Source: Berberis thunbergii (taxonomy: Eukaryota; Streptophyta; Magnoliopsida; Ranunculales; Berberidaceae). Taken from it: DNA of 64,000 bases. Shown piece after piece: positions 10,651-22,100 of this stretch; position 1 is the first letter of the stretch; every line of letters begins with the position of its first letter. Under the pieces are notes generated by a model, which was not told the origin of the DNA, searched no databases, and saw only the letters and a program-made list of their open reading frames with translations. The stretch is taken from positions 62,001 to 126,000 of the forward strand of contig QNQO01001847.1 in assembly GCA_003290165.1 (NCBI GenBank), written 5' to 3'. The translations under genes were made by a program, and so were the position numbers.

Positions 10651-12045
10651 ATGGATAACAAAGGAAGTGTGTTGATGCAAAGATATGAGCTAGGGAGGAT
10701 GTTAGGGCAAGGCACCTTTGCCAAGGTTTACTACGGGAGGAATCTAAAATCCGGCCAGAGCGTGGCCATTAAGGTGATTGACAAGGAGAAGGTATTGAAG
10801 ATTGGGTTGATAGACCAGATCAAGAGAGAAATATCAGTGATGAAGATGGTGAGACACCCTCACATTATACAGCTTTACGAAGTAATGGCTACCAAAACCA
10901 AAATTTACTTTGCCTTGGAATATGCTAAAGGCGGGGAGCTATTTAACAAGGTAGCCAAAGGCAAGCTTAAAGAGGATGTGGCACGGAAATATTTTCAACA
11001 GTTGATCAGTGCTGTCAATTTATGCCACAGCAGAGGTGTTTACCATCGCGATTTGAAACCTGAAAATCTGCTTTTGGATGAGAATGGTAATCTTAAGGTT
11101 TCAGATTTCGGGTTGAGTGCTCTAGCTGATTGTAAACGTCAAGATGGATTGCTCCACACAACTTGTGGTACTCCTGCGTATGTTGCTCCGGAAGTAATTA
11201 ACAGAAGAGGATATGATGGTGCTAAAGCAGATATCTGGTCTTGTGGAGTGATTTTGTTTGTTCTTTTGGCTGGTTATCTCCCTTTCCATGACTCAAATCT
11301 GATGGAGATGTATAAGAAGATTGGCAAAGCTGAGTTTAAATACCCTAACTGGTTTCCATCAGATGTGCGCAGGCTTTTGTCAAAGATCTTAGACCCCAAC
11401 CCAGATGAAAGGATTTCCATTGAAAAGATCATAAAAAATTCCTGGTTCAAGAAAGGCTTCGACTCCAATACCGCCAGAGTTGAAGTAGAAAACAAGGAAA
11501 CCAGTACCCAAGATGTTGACACAGTTTCCAGTGCTAGTGAGAATAACAATACTCCTACTGAGACAAAGCAAGAGATAACAAGACCATCTAACTTGAATGC
11601 ATTTGATATCATATCCCTTTCAGCGGGTTTTGATCTGTCTGGCCTGTTTGAGGATACTGAAAACAAGAGAGAAGCACGATTCACCTCAATGCAGCCTGCC
11701 ACGACCATTATATCCAGACTGGAGGATCTTGCAAAGCGTCTAAGGATGAAGATAAGGAAGAAGGATGGAGGTCTGTTGAAAATGGAGGGATCAAGGGAAG
11801 GCAGGAAAGGGGTGCTAGCCATTGATGCGGAAATATTTGAAGTCACTCCATCTTTCTATTTGGTGGAGATGAAAAAATCCAATGGTGACACACTGGAGTA
11901 CCAGAAAGTGTTGAAACAGGAGATAAGACCAGCTTTGAAGGATATTGTTTGGGCTTGGCAAGGTGATCATCCTCAGCAGCAGCAGTTCCCACCGCAGCAA
12001 TCTCAAGAGGTGCAACAGCAGGAGCAACTGATGCAACAACAGTAA
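10651..12045 (+). CDS. CBL-interacting protein kinase, CIPK2/10/15 type
   Basis: An intronless ORF of 464 residues. The kinase domain spans about residues 12-270: glycine loop GQGTFAKV (19-26), ATP lysine K41, HRD at 132-134, DFG at 152-154, activation-loop threonines in HTTCGTPAY and APE at 179-181. The regulatory half has the CBL-binding NAF motif (NAFDII, 316-321) and a phosphatase-interaction region (about 350-371). Such SnRK3 kinases are recruited by calcium-loaded CBL proteins and phosphorylate ion channels and transporters. The start [13 protein letters not shown] matches the CIPK2/10 group, whose coding regions also lack introns; which member it is cannot be settled here. The tail is unusual: after WAWQGDH it becomes glutamine-rich (QQQQ, QQQ runs). 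The methyltransferase-related gene downstream repeats the Arabidopsis CIPK10 neighbourhood as I recall it. Confidence 0.96.
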   Translation: MDNKGSVLMQRYELGRMLGQGTFAKVYYGRNLKSGQSVAIKVIDKEKVLKIGLIDQIKREISVMKMVRHPHIIQLYEVMATKTKIYFALEYAKGGELFNKVAKGKLKEDVARKYFQQLISAVNLCHSRGVYHRDLKPENLLLDENGNLKVSDFGLSALADCKRQDGLLHTTCGTPAYVAPEVINRRGYDGAKADIWSCGVILFVLLAGYLPFHDSNLMEMYKKIGKAEFKYPNWFPSDVRRLLSKILDPNPDERISIEKIIKNSWFKKGFDSNTARVEVENKETSTQDVDTVSSASENNNTPTETKQEITRPSNLNAFDIISLSAGFDLSGLFEDTENKREARFTSMQPATTIISRLEDLAKRLRMKIRKKDGGLLKMEGSREGRKGVLAIDAEIFEVTPSFYLVEMKKSNGDTLEYQKVLKQEIRPALKDIVWAWQGDHPQQQQFPPQQSQEVQQQEQLMQQQ

Positions 12046-12204
12046 GCGGTATAGGTGCAGCAATAACCACCAGGTTTCTTGACCATGCTCTGATGGCCAT
12101 GTCTTTCACTTGAGTATTCGCGAACTGTCTGAAGTTCATTTCTTCCATTTTCCTTGTTCTTTCATTTTAGTTTTTTTAGTTTGGCCCTTATAAGTTTATA
12201 GTTA

Positions 12205-12210
12205 ATAAAG
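12205..12210 (+). terminator. Polyadenylation signal AATAAA of the CIPK gene
   Basis: AATAAA lies 160 bases past the stop codon, in a T-rich 3' UTR. Confidence 0.5.
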
Positions 12211-13173
12211 TCTGGCCTCATTTGAATCGACATTCTAAATGCTCATGCCTGTACAAACTGAAAGAACTTGGTAAAAGAAATTGCATTTTGAAAAGAGCCA
12301 GGTGCTTAAATAGTTCAATCTCCTTTTTTTATCTTCATGGGACCTACAATGTGAAAAATCTGGATGGTAATCGACTTTTGCGATTAAATGCGTGAAGAGG
12401 ATGCAGTATGGAATTGAGTGATGTGAAACTTCATGGTTCAATTCACATGGTAGCATTAAAAAAAGGGGGTAGAAGGGGAGGGGAAACAACCTCCTCCTTA
12501 GGTTATGGTTTTTAGCAAGTCTAGGCAGCCAGTAAACACAAATCATTTTTTTTGTTTGGTACTTTTACCCCTTCTCTTTAAAACACAATCACAAACGTCA
12601 TTTATAGAAGGGGTAAAAGTGTAAAAAATTCAAAATCTAGCAAAACAAATGGGGGGTAGAAGTGTAGAAAATTCAAAACCTAGCAAAAAAATGACTGTGT
12701 TCCCTGACTGCCTAAAATTGTGGATATTTTTTAGAGTATGGCATGCACACACACACACTTAGAAAGGGAGTTCAAATGTTATTGACTGGGACAGTCAACG
12801 TTAATATGCGGGTTATACTCAATTAGTTTTCAAAAAGAAGATCATATTCCATTAACTATAAACTAATGAGGGCCAAATTCTAAAAAACCCGTCATTTTAA
12901 TTGTATATTTGACCAATGTATCTAAACTTCTTGTGGTTAACTGTTCTATTGTTTTGCGGCGAACTTGATGTATTTAGTAATTGTTCATATAATGTCTTCT
13001 GCTCCTAATTTAGTTTTTCTTGCAACCATGTAAAAAATTCACTTGGATTTGTAGTCAAAGGCAACAAAAGATGGAATTCACTGTCACAGTTATTGTTACT
13101 CTTGTGAATTTTCTGCAACTAACGGGGTTATATTTTCTTTTATCTTCATTCAAAATTCAAAATTCAACAAGCT

Positions 13174-13274
13174 GAGAATCAGGTTTTGCAATCAGGATGA
13201 TATGGCACAACTTTGAGATACACAAACACATTGGGGATTTCATCATCCTGATTGCAAAGTCCGATTCCTTAACC
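13174..13274. repeat. Hairpin-forming inverted repeat
   Basis: The arms are GCAATCAGGATGAT and ATCATCCTGATTGC (perfect, 14 bp), extended imperfectly on both sides, with a loop of about 40 bp. The word AGGTTTTGCAATCA links it to the GCTAGGAAATC MITE family. Confidence 0.75.
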
Positions 13275-13770
13275 TCACTCATAGTACAACTAGGTTTAAT
13301 TAAGCTCTTGAACAAGTCTTCAACAACTTCACCATCTAGATCAAATACAATTATTCTGGTAGGTGTGACTCGCCACTTGTCTATGGTGTGAAACACATTC
13401 TTAGTATATTCCCACCATAATCATAGTAAGAAATATAAAATATATGTTTTTTAATTATTTATAAATAGGTCTATGTCATTACTTGAACCAAAATAGCATC
13501 TGATACAAACGTAACACACACTTCTTAACGTCGATGAGTTAAAGAGTGTCTGCTGCCAGCTCGAAGCGTTATTTAGGTTGTGAGATAGCATGGCCAACAA
13601 AAGCTTGTAAAACAAACAAGGAGTTTATGTGCTTCATGTACAAGCAAAAGTGAAGTTGACATTGTTCGACGACCTGGTTCATAACAAAGCCTGGTGTATG
13701 ATCAGGCTGATGGACCAACTTCACGCTAACCCTACTACAAGTCGTATTAGTAGCAGTGAAAAATGAAAAT

Positions 13771-13919
13771 GCTAGGAAATCAGGTTTTTGTAACTAGGTT
13801 TTGCAACCAGAGTGATGTGACGTGATCTTGAAAGAATGATGAAATCCCCAACGTGGTTATGTGTATTTGACGTTGTAAAAAACCTCCTCTAATGAGCCAC
13901 ATCATCCCGATTCCCTAGC
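13771..13919. mobile_element. MITE-like inverted repeat, GCTAGGAAATC family
   Basis: It starts GCTAGGAAATCAGG and ends CCGATTCCCTAGC; these are imperfect inverted repeats. It contains GTTGTAAAAAACCTC as at 9044-9176. No clear target-site duplication was found. Confidence 0.6.
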
Positions 13920-15934
13920 TTCACTTCACAAAGAGAACTGCTTATCATTCACAATAGCGTTCATGAATTTTCACTGACAAAAACTGCTATAGGTAAGAAG
14001 CTGTGTCAGTTAATCCCTTTGCTACCTTACCAGCACCTGGTTAGAGTGTGAGACTTTTTGAGGACTTTAGTCAATAAATGGGGACCATTATTATGGAGAT
14101 TCGAGTTCAGACTATATCATTTAGAAGATTTCATGGTGAATTGGATGTAATTTCTTTTTTTTGGTCAGGTCGCGCACAAAGTTGTTTTGCTTGTAGCCTC
14201 ACTGGGTTTTTCTTTCTCCCCCTACTAAAATTTTGAGTGGAAACATGATCTTCAACCTCATATTTCCCTTTATCTCCCTCTATATTTCCTATCATCAACT
14301 CTCTTTTTTCGCTGGAACTTTTTCTTTAAGATCAAACATCACCTTAGAGGAGATGGGTAGTCAAGTGTCACCTGTGGTTATCAGATTGATGTGGCCATCG
14401 ATTTTTGTTACAATCTGCAATATGTTAGTTGAAGTCTCAGCCTCTTCTGTATGTATAACAGTCATAACAAGAAACATGAGACAATCACAATCCCTTTGCA
14501 TTCTAGCTTGTAGCAGTGGATAAATGTGTTGGGTTAGACATTTTAGGATATCTTGCATCGACAACAGTTTACATGACTTCAATTAATAATGTAACAGCAA
14601 TCCAAACATATTATAACCTTTATAGAGATTACACATCACGCGTTAGAGAAAGTTAATGAAGAAACGGAAAAGATTGAACCAAAATCTACGACATTCTGTT
14701 TTAAGTAAGTAGCTCAGACCTCAAACATCGAACTATCCAAACACAAGCAATAAGATTGCAGTATAATTTCATAAATGAAAGCAGTGACTACAAAAGGAAT
14801 TGCGTTATAGAGGATGGGCTCAAGACAGCCAAACTACTGTACCTAACATCGGAGCTGTTTGGATAACCAAACCCCAAAAAAGGGGAATTCAATTTTATAG
14901 AACTAGTTTTACACTTGATCTCAGCAAACCCCTTTCCCTCACATGCTTAGCAATGCCGCGAGATCAAATTTTCAGCTCCCCCTCATTCCCTTCCCCTGCC
15001 CTCTGATTGTTTTCTATCCTCTGACTTAGCAGATTCTGTGGAACCAGCTCGCCCCAAACATTCTTACCTTTAAGGAATTCAATTTTACCTTCTACTTCAG
15101 AACTCTAAATGGCTTCAAACCTTGTACAAACCTTGATATTTCATATTGCAGACTATTATTCGGATCTAATGAGTCTTCTAAATGAGGAAATCATCTTTAA
15201 ATTAAACAAAGGCTTATCGAGCTACTGTTAAAACGTGAATTTAGGGGCATCCTCCGGCCCCTTGAAGCTGATCTTATATTTTTCAAGCCATAAACACCAG
15301 ATACTAATAAATGGAAGGATTCACCACAAGCAATGGGTAGGACATGATGGTTTCACCAACTATATATCAATAATCAAGAATAATTTTGTCAATAGGATAA
15401 TTCCATGGCCTTCGAAGGAAGTGGTGTTAGAATAACCAACCATAACTTTGCGATAAGCCTTCACATTTACAAAGAAAGACGAGTTATCGAAGATGCTCAG
15501 AATTTTCATTAGTAACACGTTTTCAGTTTAACTCATCAAATTGTACACACATGAAACAAGAATTTGCAATAATAAATAGAAAACAAAAAGGTTCAACTGA
15601 TTCTAATAGAGATCCAATATCCAAATCACAAGTTCTTAAGAACATCAAACTTTCTTTCCCTTTAAAAAGGAATACATGTAAGCTATAACCCCATCTCCTA
15701 TACCTTGGCTTTTACCATTTCGAATGTATTAGATCTTCGCTAAATCAAATCTCCACACTAAACTCTCATATGCAACCAGTATGAACTAATGTTTAAACAG
15801 TGGTGTAATGGCACGAGCCTAACATTCCTTTCATTATAAACATAATCAAACACACACACAAAACAGTAACACGATCACAATAATGAAAGCCACAAATTCA
15901 AGAACTTAAAAGGTGAAGATTGTTCACCAATTCT

Positions 15935-16272
15935 TTATGATTGCTTCGCTGAAGGATTCGAAGAAACCAAATTCCTCCACAAATATCGTCCGCTAGCCAT
16001 GTCAACACAAGTCCAAAATCCAGAAGAAATTGCAGATGAAATCTGAAAATCATAAAAGCAAATTTTCAATTCAACGCATAGATCTAAAATTTACTTGAAA
16101 CCCTAAAATTTTAAATGAAACTTACTTTGGATGATCGAGTAACCGAAGGCAAAGATTCTTTACAAAGTTTATCAGAAGTGTGAAGCTCAGGTTCGGATTT
16201 GAAGTTCTTTATCAAGAAAATTCCAGCAAGAGTTGCCGAGAGGAAAATTAGAATAATCCTCAGAGGGCACAT
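15935..16272 (-). CDS. Small membrane-anchored 'methyltransferase-related' plant protein
   Basis: Two exons, 16272-16126 and 16042-15935, join in phase 0 (CCAAA|GTAAG donor, TTTTCAG acceptor) and encode 84 residues. The N terminus MCPLRIILIFLSATLAG is a single hydrophobic segment (residues 4-21), followed by a polar linker. The second exon carries the conserved motif GFWTCVDMASGRYLWRNL, then a serine-rich tail. Databases call this family 'methyltransferase-related protein', but no methyltransferase fold is present and the name says little; the function is unknown. I recall the Arabidopsis homologue At5g58375 lying next to CIPK10, which matches this arrangement. The ATG at 16272 was chosen because the family starts MCPLR; a longer in-frame extension upstream has no matching residues. 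A TATA box lies about 150 bases upstream. Confidence 0.88.
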
Positions 16273-16417
16273 TGTCAAACACCAAAGAAAGAAGAAAGCA
16301 AAGCAAGATAGAGAGAATGAATCAAATGAGAGCAAGAAAAAAAAAGAGTGGAAGAAAATAGAGACTAACAGTTGGTGGCAGGTTGACTAAAGAAAGATTG
16401 AAGAGTTTTTTTTTGTG

Positions 16418-16424
16418 TTTTATA
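16418..16424 (-). promoter_or_regulatory. TATA box of the methyltransferase-related gene
   Basis: On the minus strand the word is TATAAAA, 146 bases before the ATG, followed by a short A- and T-rich leader. Confidence 0.5.
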
Positions 16425-19193
16425 GAATTTTTGGAAAGATGAGATGTTTGAACCGTTGGATTTTGTTTCAGATGTGAGGTTAAAAGAAAGTGCTCAAGGC
16501 GTGGGATCTAAACTGTCTATTTCGCAAAATTTGGGTGAAATGCTTAAACATGCAATTGTTAATGATCACACCGACAGTTTTTTTTAAACGTGGATTTTAT
16601 CGTAATATTTGAAGTTAGAACGTCCATTTTATTGATTATTTAATGACATAATTTAAGCTATTACGTCTCGTAAGAATCTTATGAGTTTTGTCAAATGACC
16701 GCGAGATTTACGTGATCATAGTAGGAAACAATATCGTTGAAAATTTTCATTTTATTGGATGTATGTGATTAGTTGTATGTTTGTTAAGTGGTTAATTTAG
16801 TAAGCATGCTAGAATCTGGGACTATAGTGTTAAATACTTTCACCTAATCGTTATAATTCTGTACTCATAAGTAGTAAATACCAAGGAAGATTCGTAAAGT
16901 TAAGTAAAAGTCTAAGTTAAAAACAAAATGTTGATCATACTTGTAATTGGCTAATCAATGTTCATATTTTTCACAGGACTTAATGATCTTGGATTATTTA
17001 TTTAACTTCCATTTTTTTATTAGATAACATTAAAACAATAGTTTGAAAGTGACGCTTAGTTTAATTCAATGAACTTGTGAAAAATAATAAAATTAAGCAG
17101 TGCGGTCAAAGTTAATATTGAGCATCATCTTTCACGAGTTAGTATAGGAATTATTGAAAAACGATTCATGAGCATATGTTTGGTGTATAGAAATAAATTC
17201 TTAGCTAATTTATCATCTTTGTCATCTCTTAAGTTTTATTATTTTCTTCTTACTTATTTTCTTAGTTTAAATTAGAAAAATTCAATCTCCAAATATTTTT
17301 CTTAATTAGATTGTTAATTGTCTCTTAGTTATCTTTAGTGCTAATTAACAAAATCCTTTAATCTCCGATTCATAACAATCCTTATTTATTCTTTACTATA
17401 ATTAATCAAGGATGTTAGACTTACTAATGATGTACAAGTCAACAGAACTCTACCGGCCACATTTGAGGTGAGAGGGGTTCAAGAAATTTTTTTTTTAACA
17501 ATTCCGCATGAAAATGCCAAAATATGAGTTGATGGAGAGCATAGAGGGCAAATAGTGGGCGTGTTGGATTGCACAAGTTGCTAATTCACCCTAAACATTT
17601 AAGCCACTAGAGTTGAAATTGATTGGTTTGGATATTCAAAAATGGTAGACTGATTAAGAATTTTGGTTTGGATATTCAAAAATGGTAGACTGATTAAGAA
17701 TTTGTTCCATTAACAGGTCCACCAAATGAATGATCCATACGATTTGTTGATTATAATTTCACTTGTTAAGTCATCTGTGAACCCTGATGAAGAGTTTGCA
17801 AAAAAAAATATTTTTTTTGGGGACAAGAGAATTTATAGTTGGTGAAACTGTTTCTCAACGAGTATGGTAATAGTGCATAATCAATAATTCATCATCCTCT
17901 AAAACTTTCCGTCGTCTTTGTATCCATTAGAATTGGCAACCTAATCCAATACATTTGAAAATTCTTTAATCCCGCGTCATTTGACACTATCACTTCTATC
18001 GGAGAACACCATCGCCCTTATTTTTTTTGGAGGGATTTACTGAAAGACACCACCACCCCTCACCTTCGCTTCTCTCTTCACATGATTAACACTGTCACCA
18101 CCTCCCTCCGCCACCATGCCTTGCCACTACCAATCGTCGATGATAAAGTGGTGGCAGTGCTTGATGGAGAAAAGAGGATGAGAGCGGAGAAAAAGAAGAA
18201 AATCAGAGGAGAAAGGTGGTCGTAATGTTTGATGGTGGTAGTGATGAAGTGATGGTGATGCTTGATGAAGAAAAGAGAAATGAAGGTAAAGAGAGGTGAT
18301 ATATTTTTTTTGTCTATATTGGTAGTCCTTCAGAAAGTAGGGCAATAACCTCCGCAATGAATCTAACCCATATCGAAATGTACACATTAGCACGTTCATA
18401 AAGCTGTAAATCAAATAAGTATAAGAGCCACCCTATTTGCCAAACAAATAGATAAATAAGTAGATTTCCCCTTAGTGGAGCACCACAATGCAACTGCTTT
18501 TGCCCTGTCATGCACAAATATCTGATCGCATCACGCATTATCCTATAATAAGTTCACTAACACATCATCGTTGTCTTTCGCATTTTAGTAGTGCAATGGC
18601 TATGCTCAAACCATTACAGATTTTCCATTTCAGAAAATGTATTTTGCAATGCAGCCAATCCATCTGTAGAATGAATCTCCACTTGTATGCGATAAAAATC
18701 TCCCATGCCTCATAGGGCAACAGGTACAAGCGAAAAAAAATTCAGCAGTAACAAAACCAGACTATTCACTAACATTTACACTCATTGGGAACGAATCATC
18801 ACCAATAAGCCACAGACCTCATCAGAGAAGAGTGGTGCCTCTGTATAAGTTTGAAAAGGAAATCCAGGAGACTAGTAACACTGCTACCTTACTACGCTGA
18901 GGATCACCGACATAATTTGTTGGAGCAATGCGACGACTATTTTGACTCACCCTAACTTCATTCATCCCTTGTTCTGAAAAAAAAAAAACAATAACAAAAC
19001 ACAGGAGACCTAGCTACCTGCAGAGGATGAATCAATGCAATCAAGTCAGTTATATAACATGCCGATTAATGCGAGCGACCATGATTCCCATTTAAGAAGA
19101 TATGATGCAACCAGTTTTTTTTTTAAACTCAGATTAAGCAAGGCTGCCTAAAGAAAGCTGTCATTTCTTTTTCATTTTCGTTTTTTTCTTTTT
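16425..19193. other. Intergenic DNA, AT-rich
   Basis: Largely anonymous AT-rich sequence. It contains an exact 2 x 40 bp tandem repeat at 17623-17702 and a stretch near 18000-18300 with CACCACC-type simple repeats. The part just below 19194 is probably the 3' UTR of the next gene. Confidence 0.5.
17623..17702. repeat. Exact 2 x 40 bp tandem duplication
   Basis: The unit beginning TTGGTTTGGATATTCAAAAA occurs twice with no difference, at 17623-17662 and 17663-17702, so the duplication is recent. Confidence 0.9.
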
Positions 19194-22100
19194 TCAATTA
19201 GAAGACCAAAATGACTGTACATCAGGAGCAGTAAATAGGCCCCCATTGTCAGGCCTTCCAATAGTTGGGTTTCCAATGCTTTCCCCTGAAGCATGCACAG
19301 TAGAATCGTCTCTGCAAAACCAGAACAAAGTATGATCAACATTAAATCACTATCGTCTGCGAAATATAAGACTGCGAAATATGATCAACAAGAAATAATG
19401 CTAGCGACCTATACAATTTGAGAGTGAAGGGATCCTTTCAGAAAATGTAAAGACTGCATACATGCACAGTCACCAAAAAAATAAAAAACTTTTATATTAA
19501 TTGTTAGGAAATTTCATATACCTAACAGGTAATTACAAATCTAATGAAAGTCTAATCATGTAGAATTGAGTATAATATAAGTACAATATCTCAATTTAAT
19601 CTGAAATTGTCAACCCCAAGGCTAAAAAATGCACTAGCTTTCAACGGCTGTAGTATTTCAACTACATGCATGTATTCAAACAGTCATAACAACCATGCAC
19701 AAAGTCAGATGCAGGAGGTGTTCAAAGCAAACGAAGATACCACCACTACTACAGAATTCCAGCCACGTTACCCAAGTAAACCCATCTGAGGCAATAGTTG
19801 ATGTCATGCCAAACAGAAGATCGTGTTGTTTTCACAAGAAAAAAAAAACAAAACAAAGAGTAGTATAATGCTGCAGGCTGATAATGCCGAACAGAAGATC
19901 GTGTTATTTTCACAAGGAAAGAAAAAACAAGCAAAGAGTAGTATAATGCTGCAGGCTGATATAACAACCCACGTTGAGGCAGTACTTGATAGCACACCAG
20001 CTGTATGAACAAGAGATACTTCTTGTTCTACACTGTCTGATCTAGGATTCAGTCTTTATCGACTTCCAAAAAGTCGTATGATCCCCTATTTATTAGATTT
20101 TCCATTCAGTACATCCCTCTTACAGAGTCTATAATAAATTTAAACTTTTGGGATTTACTGTGTCTATGCATCCACTGTTAGCGGCCAGTGCTACCGTTGG
20201 GACTCGGTCCACGATGGGTGGCTAAGGGAGCTTTTGAGAAGTACATCACATGCTTGGCTTAGTCCAATTCTGCCATGCTCATCTACTCCCGTCAAATACT
20301 TAACTCATTATGGCTTATGTTTATCCTTCATTTTATTTCAACAACCGTACCTATTCTTGTATCTAACTCACATTCTTGACATTGTGATATATTATGCTAA
20401 TACACCCGCATTAGATAAAGGACCAGAATTAAGGGGGCAATGAAGTTCAACGGGATTAAAGCAGGAAATCATTCCATGGACATATCTTCGTGCCAAGTAC
20501 AATATCAACCAGAATTTGATCATGGAGAATAACACTTGTTAAGACATGTTCCCAAAACCATGGTGTAGTTGCTAATAATACTGAATACAAAGAAAAAAGA
20601 AGAGAAGGAAAAAAAATCACAAATCACAGTAGCAAACAAGTTCAGTGACTTGTGTAACAGAATAGCGTTAAAAGTTTGTTTTCAATTGGCAAATCCTACA
20701 AGGACGAAACTGACTGTGGTGTTTGAATAAGTGTACTTGTCCTGTGTTACCGAGGTGACAACATCAAAAGAAAGAATCATCCTGACAATTAAAAAGTGGA
20801 AGGGTGCGCCTTTTTAATAGCAACTGAACAGTCTAGGCAAAAAGTATGATTGGGATAGACAGACGTCGCCAAATTTTTCCTGAAAGGTTGCCTACTAACA
20901 ACGCTACATTGACTAGCTTGGAAGGTTTATGATCCTGCAATTTCCAGCATCTAACTAGGTCCATTGAGGCTCAACTGAAGGAAGGAGGAAGATGCACGTA
21001 AGTGGAAAACTCATGAATTAAACAACCACATACTTTAGGGTTGTGATCCAAAGTTGATGACATGCTAGACACCTGAAAATCAGGTAAATTGCATCCCAAT
21101 TGACATACCTGATTTCATTGTCATAGCGCTTTGGCCGACTTTTCACCTTAATCAAATGGTTTTCATTGTCATACAGCTTTTGCATATAGCAGATTTCTGA
21201 CCACAAACAATCAGTTTTCAATGTCACACTGCTTTCAGAGATTTCTTACCCTTAATCACAAGAAGCACTGGAATGGTGTTCATGAAAATGCTTGCCACTA
21301 TGGCTCCGCTTGGTATATGGTAAAAGAATGCATATGCAAAAGTTTACGGCAGTTATATAAACTTGGGTGTTTGGTTGACTTTGCGAAAAGTAGTTATTGA
21401 AATTTGAATTCAGGACCTCCACATCTTCTAGTTATAAAATTATGTAAAACTTTGCGAAACAATCCCCCGCATTATTTTGCAAAACTCTCATCACATCCTC
21501 TTACTTGAATTCTACTCTGAACTCCTACAAAACACCTCAACCATCACCACGACAACCACTGTCATTGCCACCACCATAGCCACCGCAACCACCTCAACCA
21601 CCAACCCATCACCGCCACCTCCATGATCACACTACCAACTTCACTACTACCACCATGACCATTGTCGCCACCACCAATACCATCACCACCACCACTATAA
21701 CATAATCACCACAACCACCACCATCACTGTTGCGACCACCATAGCCACCACAACCATCCATCACCACAATCACTGTTGCGACCACTACTACCATCCCCAC
21801 CATTATATCCACAGAACCACCACAATCACTACCATTTTAATAACAACCATTATTGCCACCACCATCGCCCACATTTGTAAACACCACAATCACTTTTTTC
21901 AAATTGTCTTTAATTTTCTTTAATTACTACCAAACACTTGTAAAATAATGCATGTGCAAACAAATACAATGCAAATTAATGCATTTGGATTAATTTGCAA
22001 AATGCATTATTTTACAATGTTCCAAGCGGAGCCTATGTGGCATTGGCATCCAATGTTCACTTTTGTAGACTGAAGTATCTGAATTAGTTAATATTATGAT

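Larger units (their letters stand above)
12211..15934. other. Intergenic DNA between CIPK and the methyltransferase-related gene
   Basis: It holds a short inverted repeat (13174-13274), a MITE-like element (13771-13919) and unassigned AT-rich DNA. Part of the last kilobase may be 3' UTR of the minus-strand gene. I see no convincing coding region. Confidence 0.5.

Noticed and set aside
11274..11846. 190-codon open frame antisense to the CIPK gene
   Set aside because: It lies wholly inside the kinase coding region on the other strand and has no recognisable motif; it is a shadow of the real gene.
12740..12760. (CA)n run as a regulatory element or CRISPR-like repeat
   Set aside because: It is an ordinary microsatellite. 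No CRISPR array or prokaryotic feature exists in this window.
21627..21812. Open frame rich in Val, Met and Gly
   Set aside because: It reads the CCACCA repeat of the inverted-repeat element.
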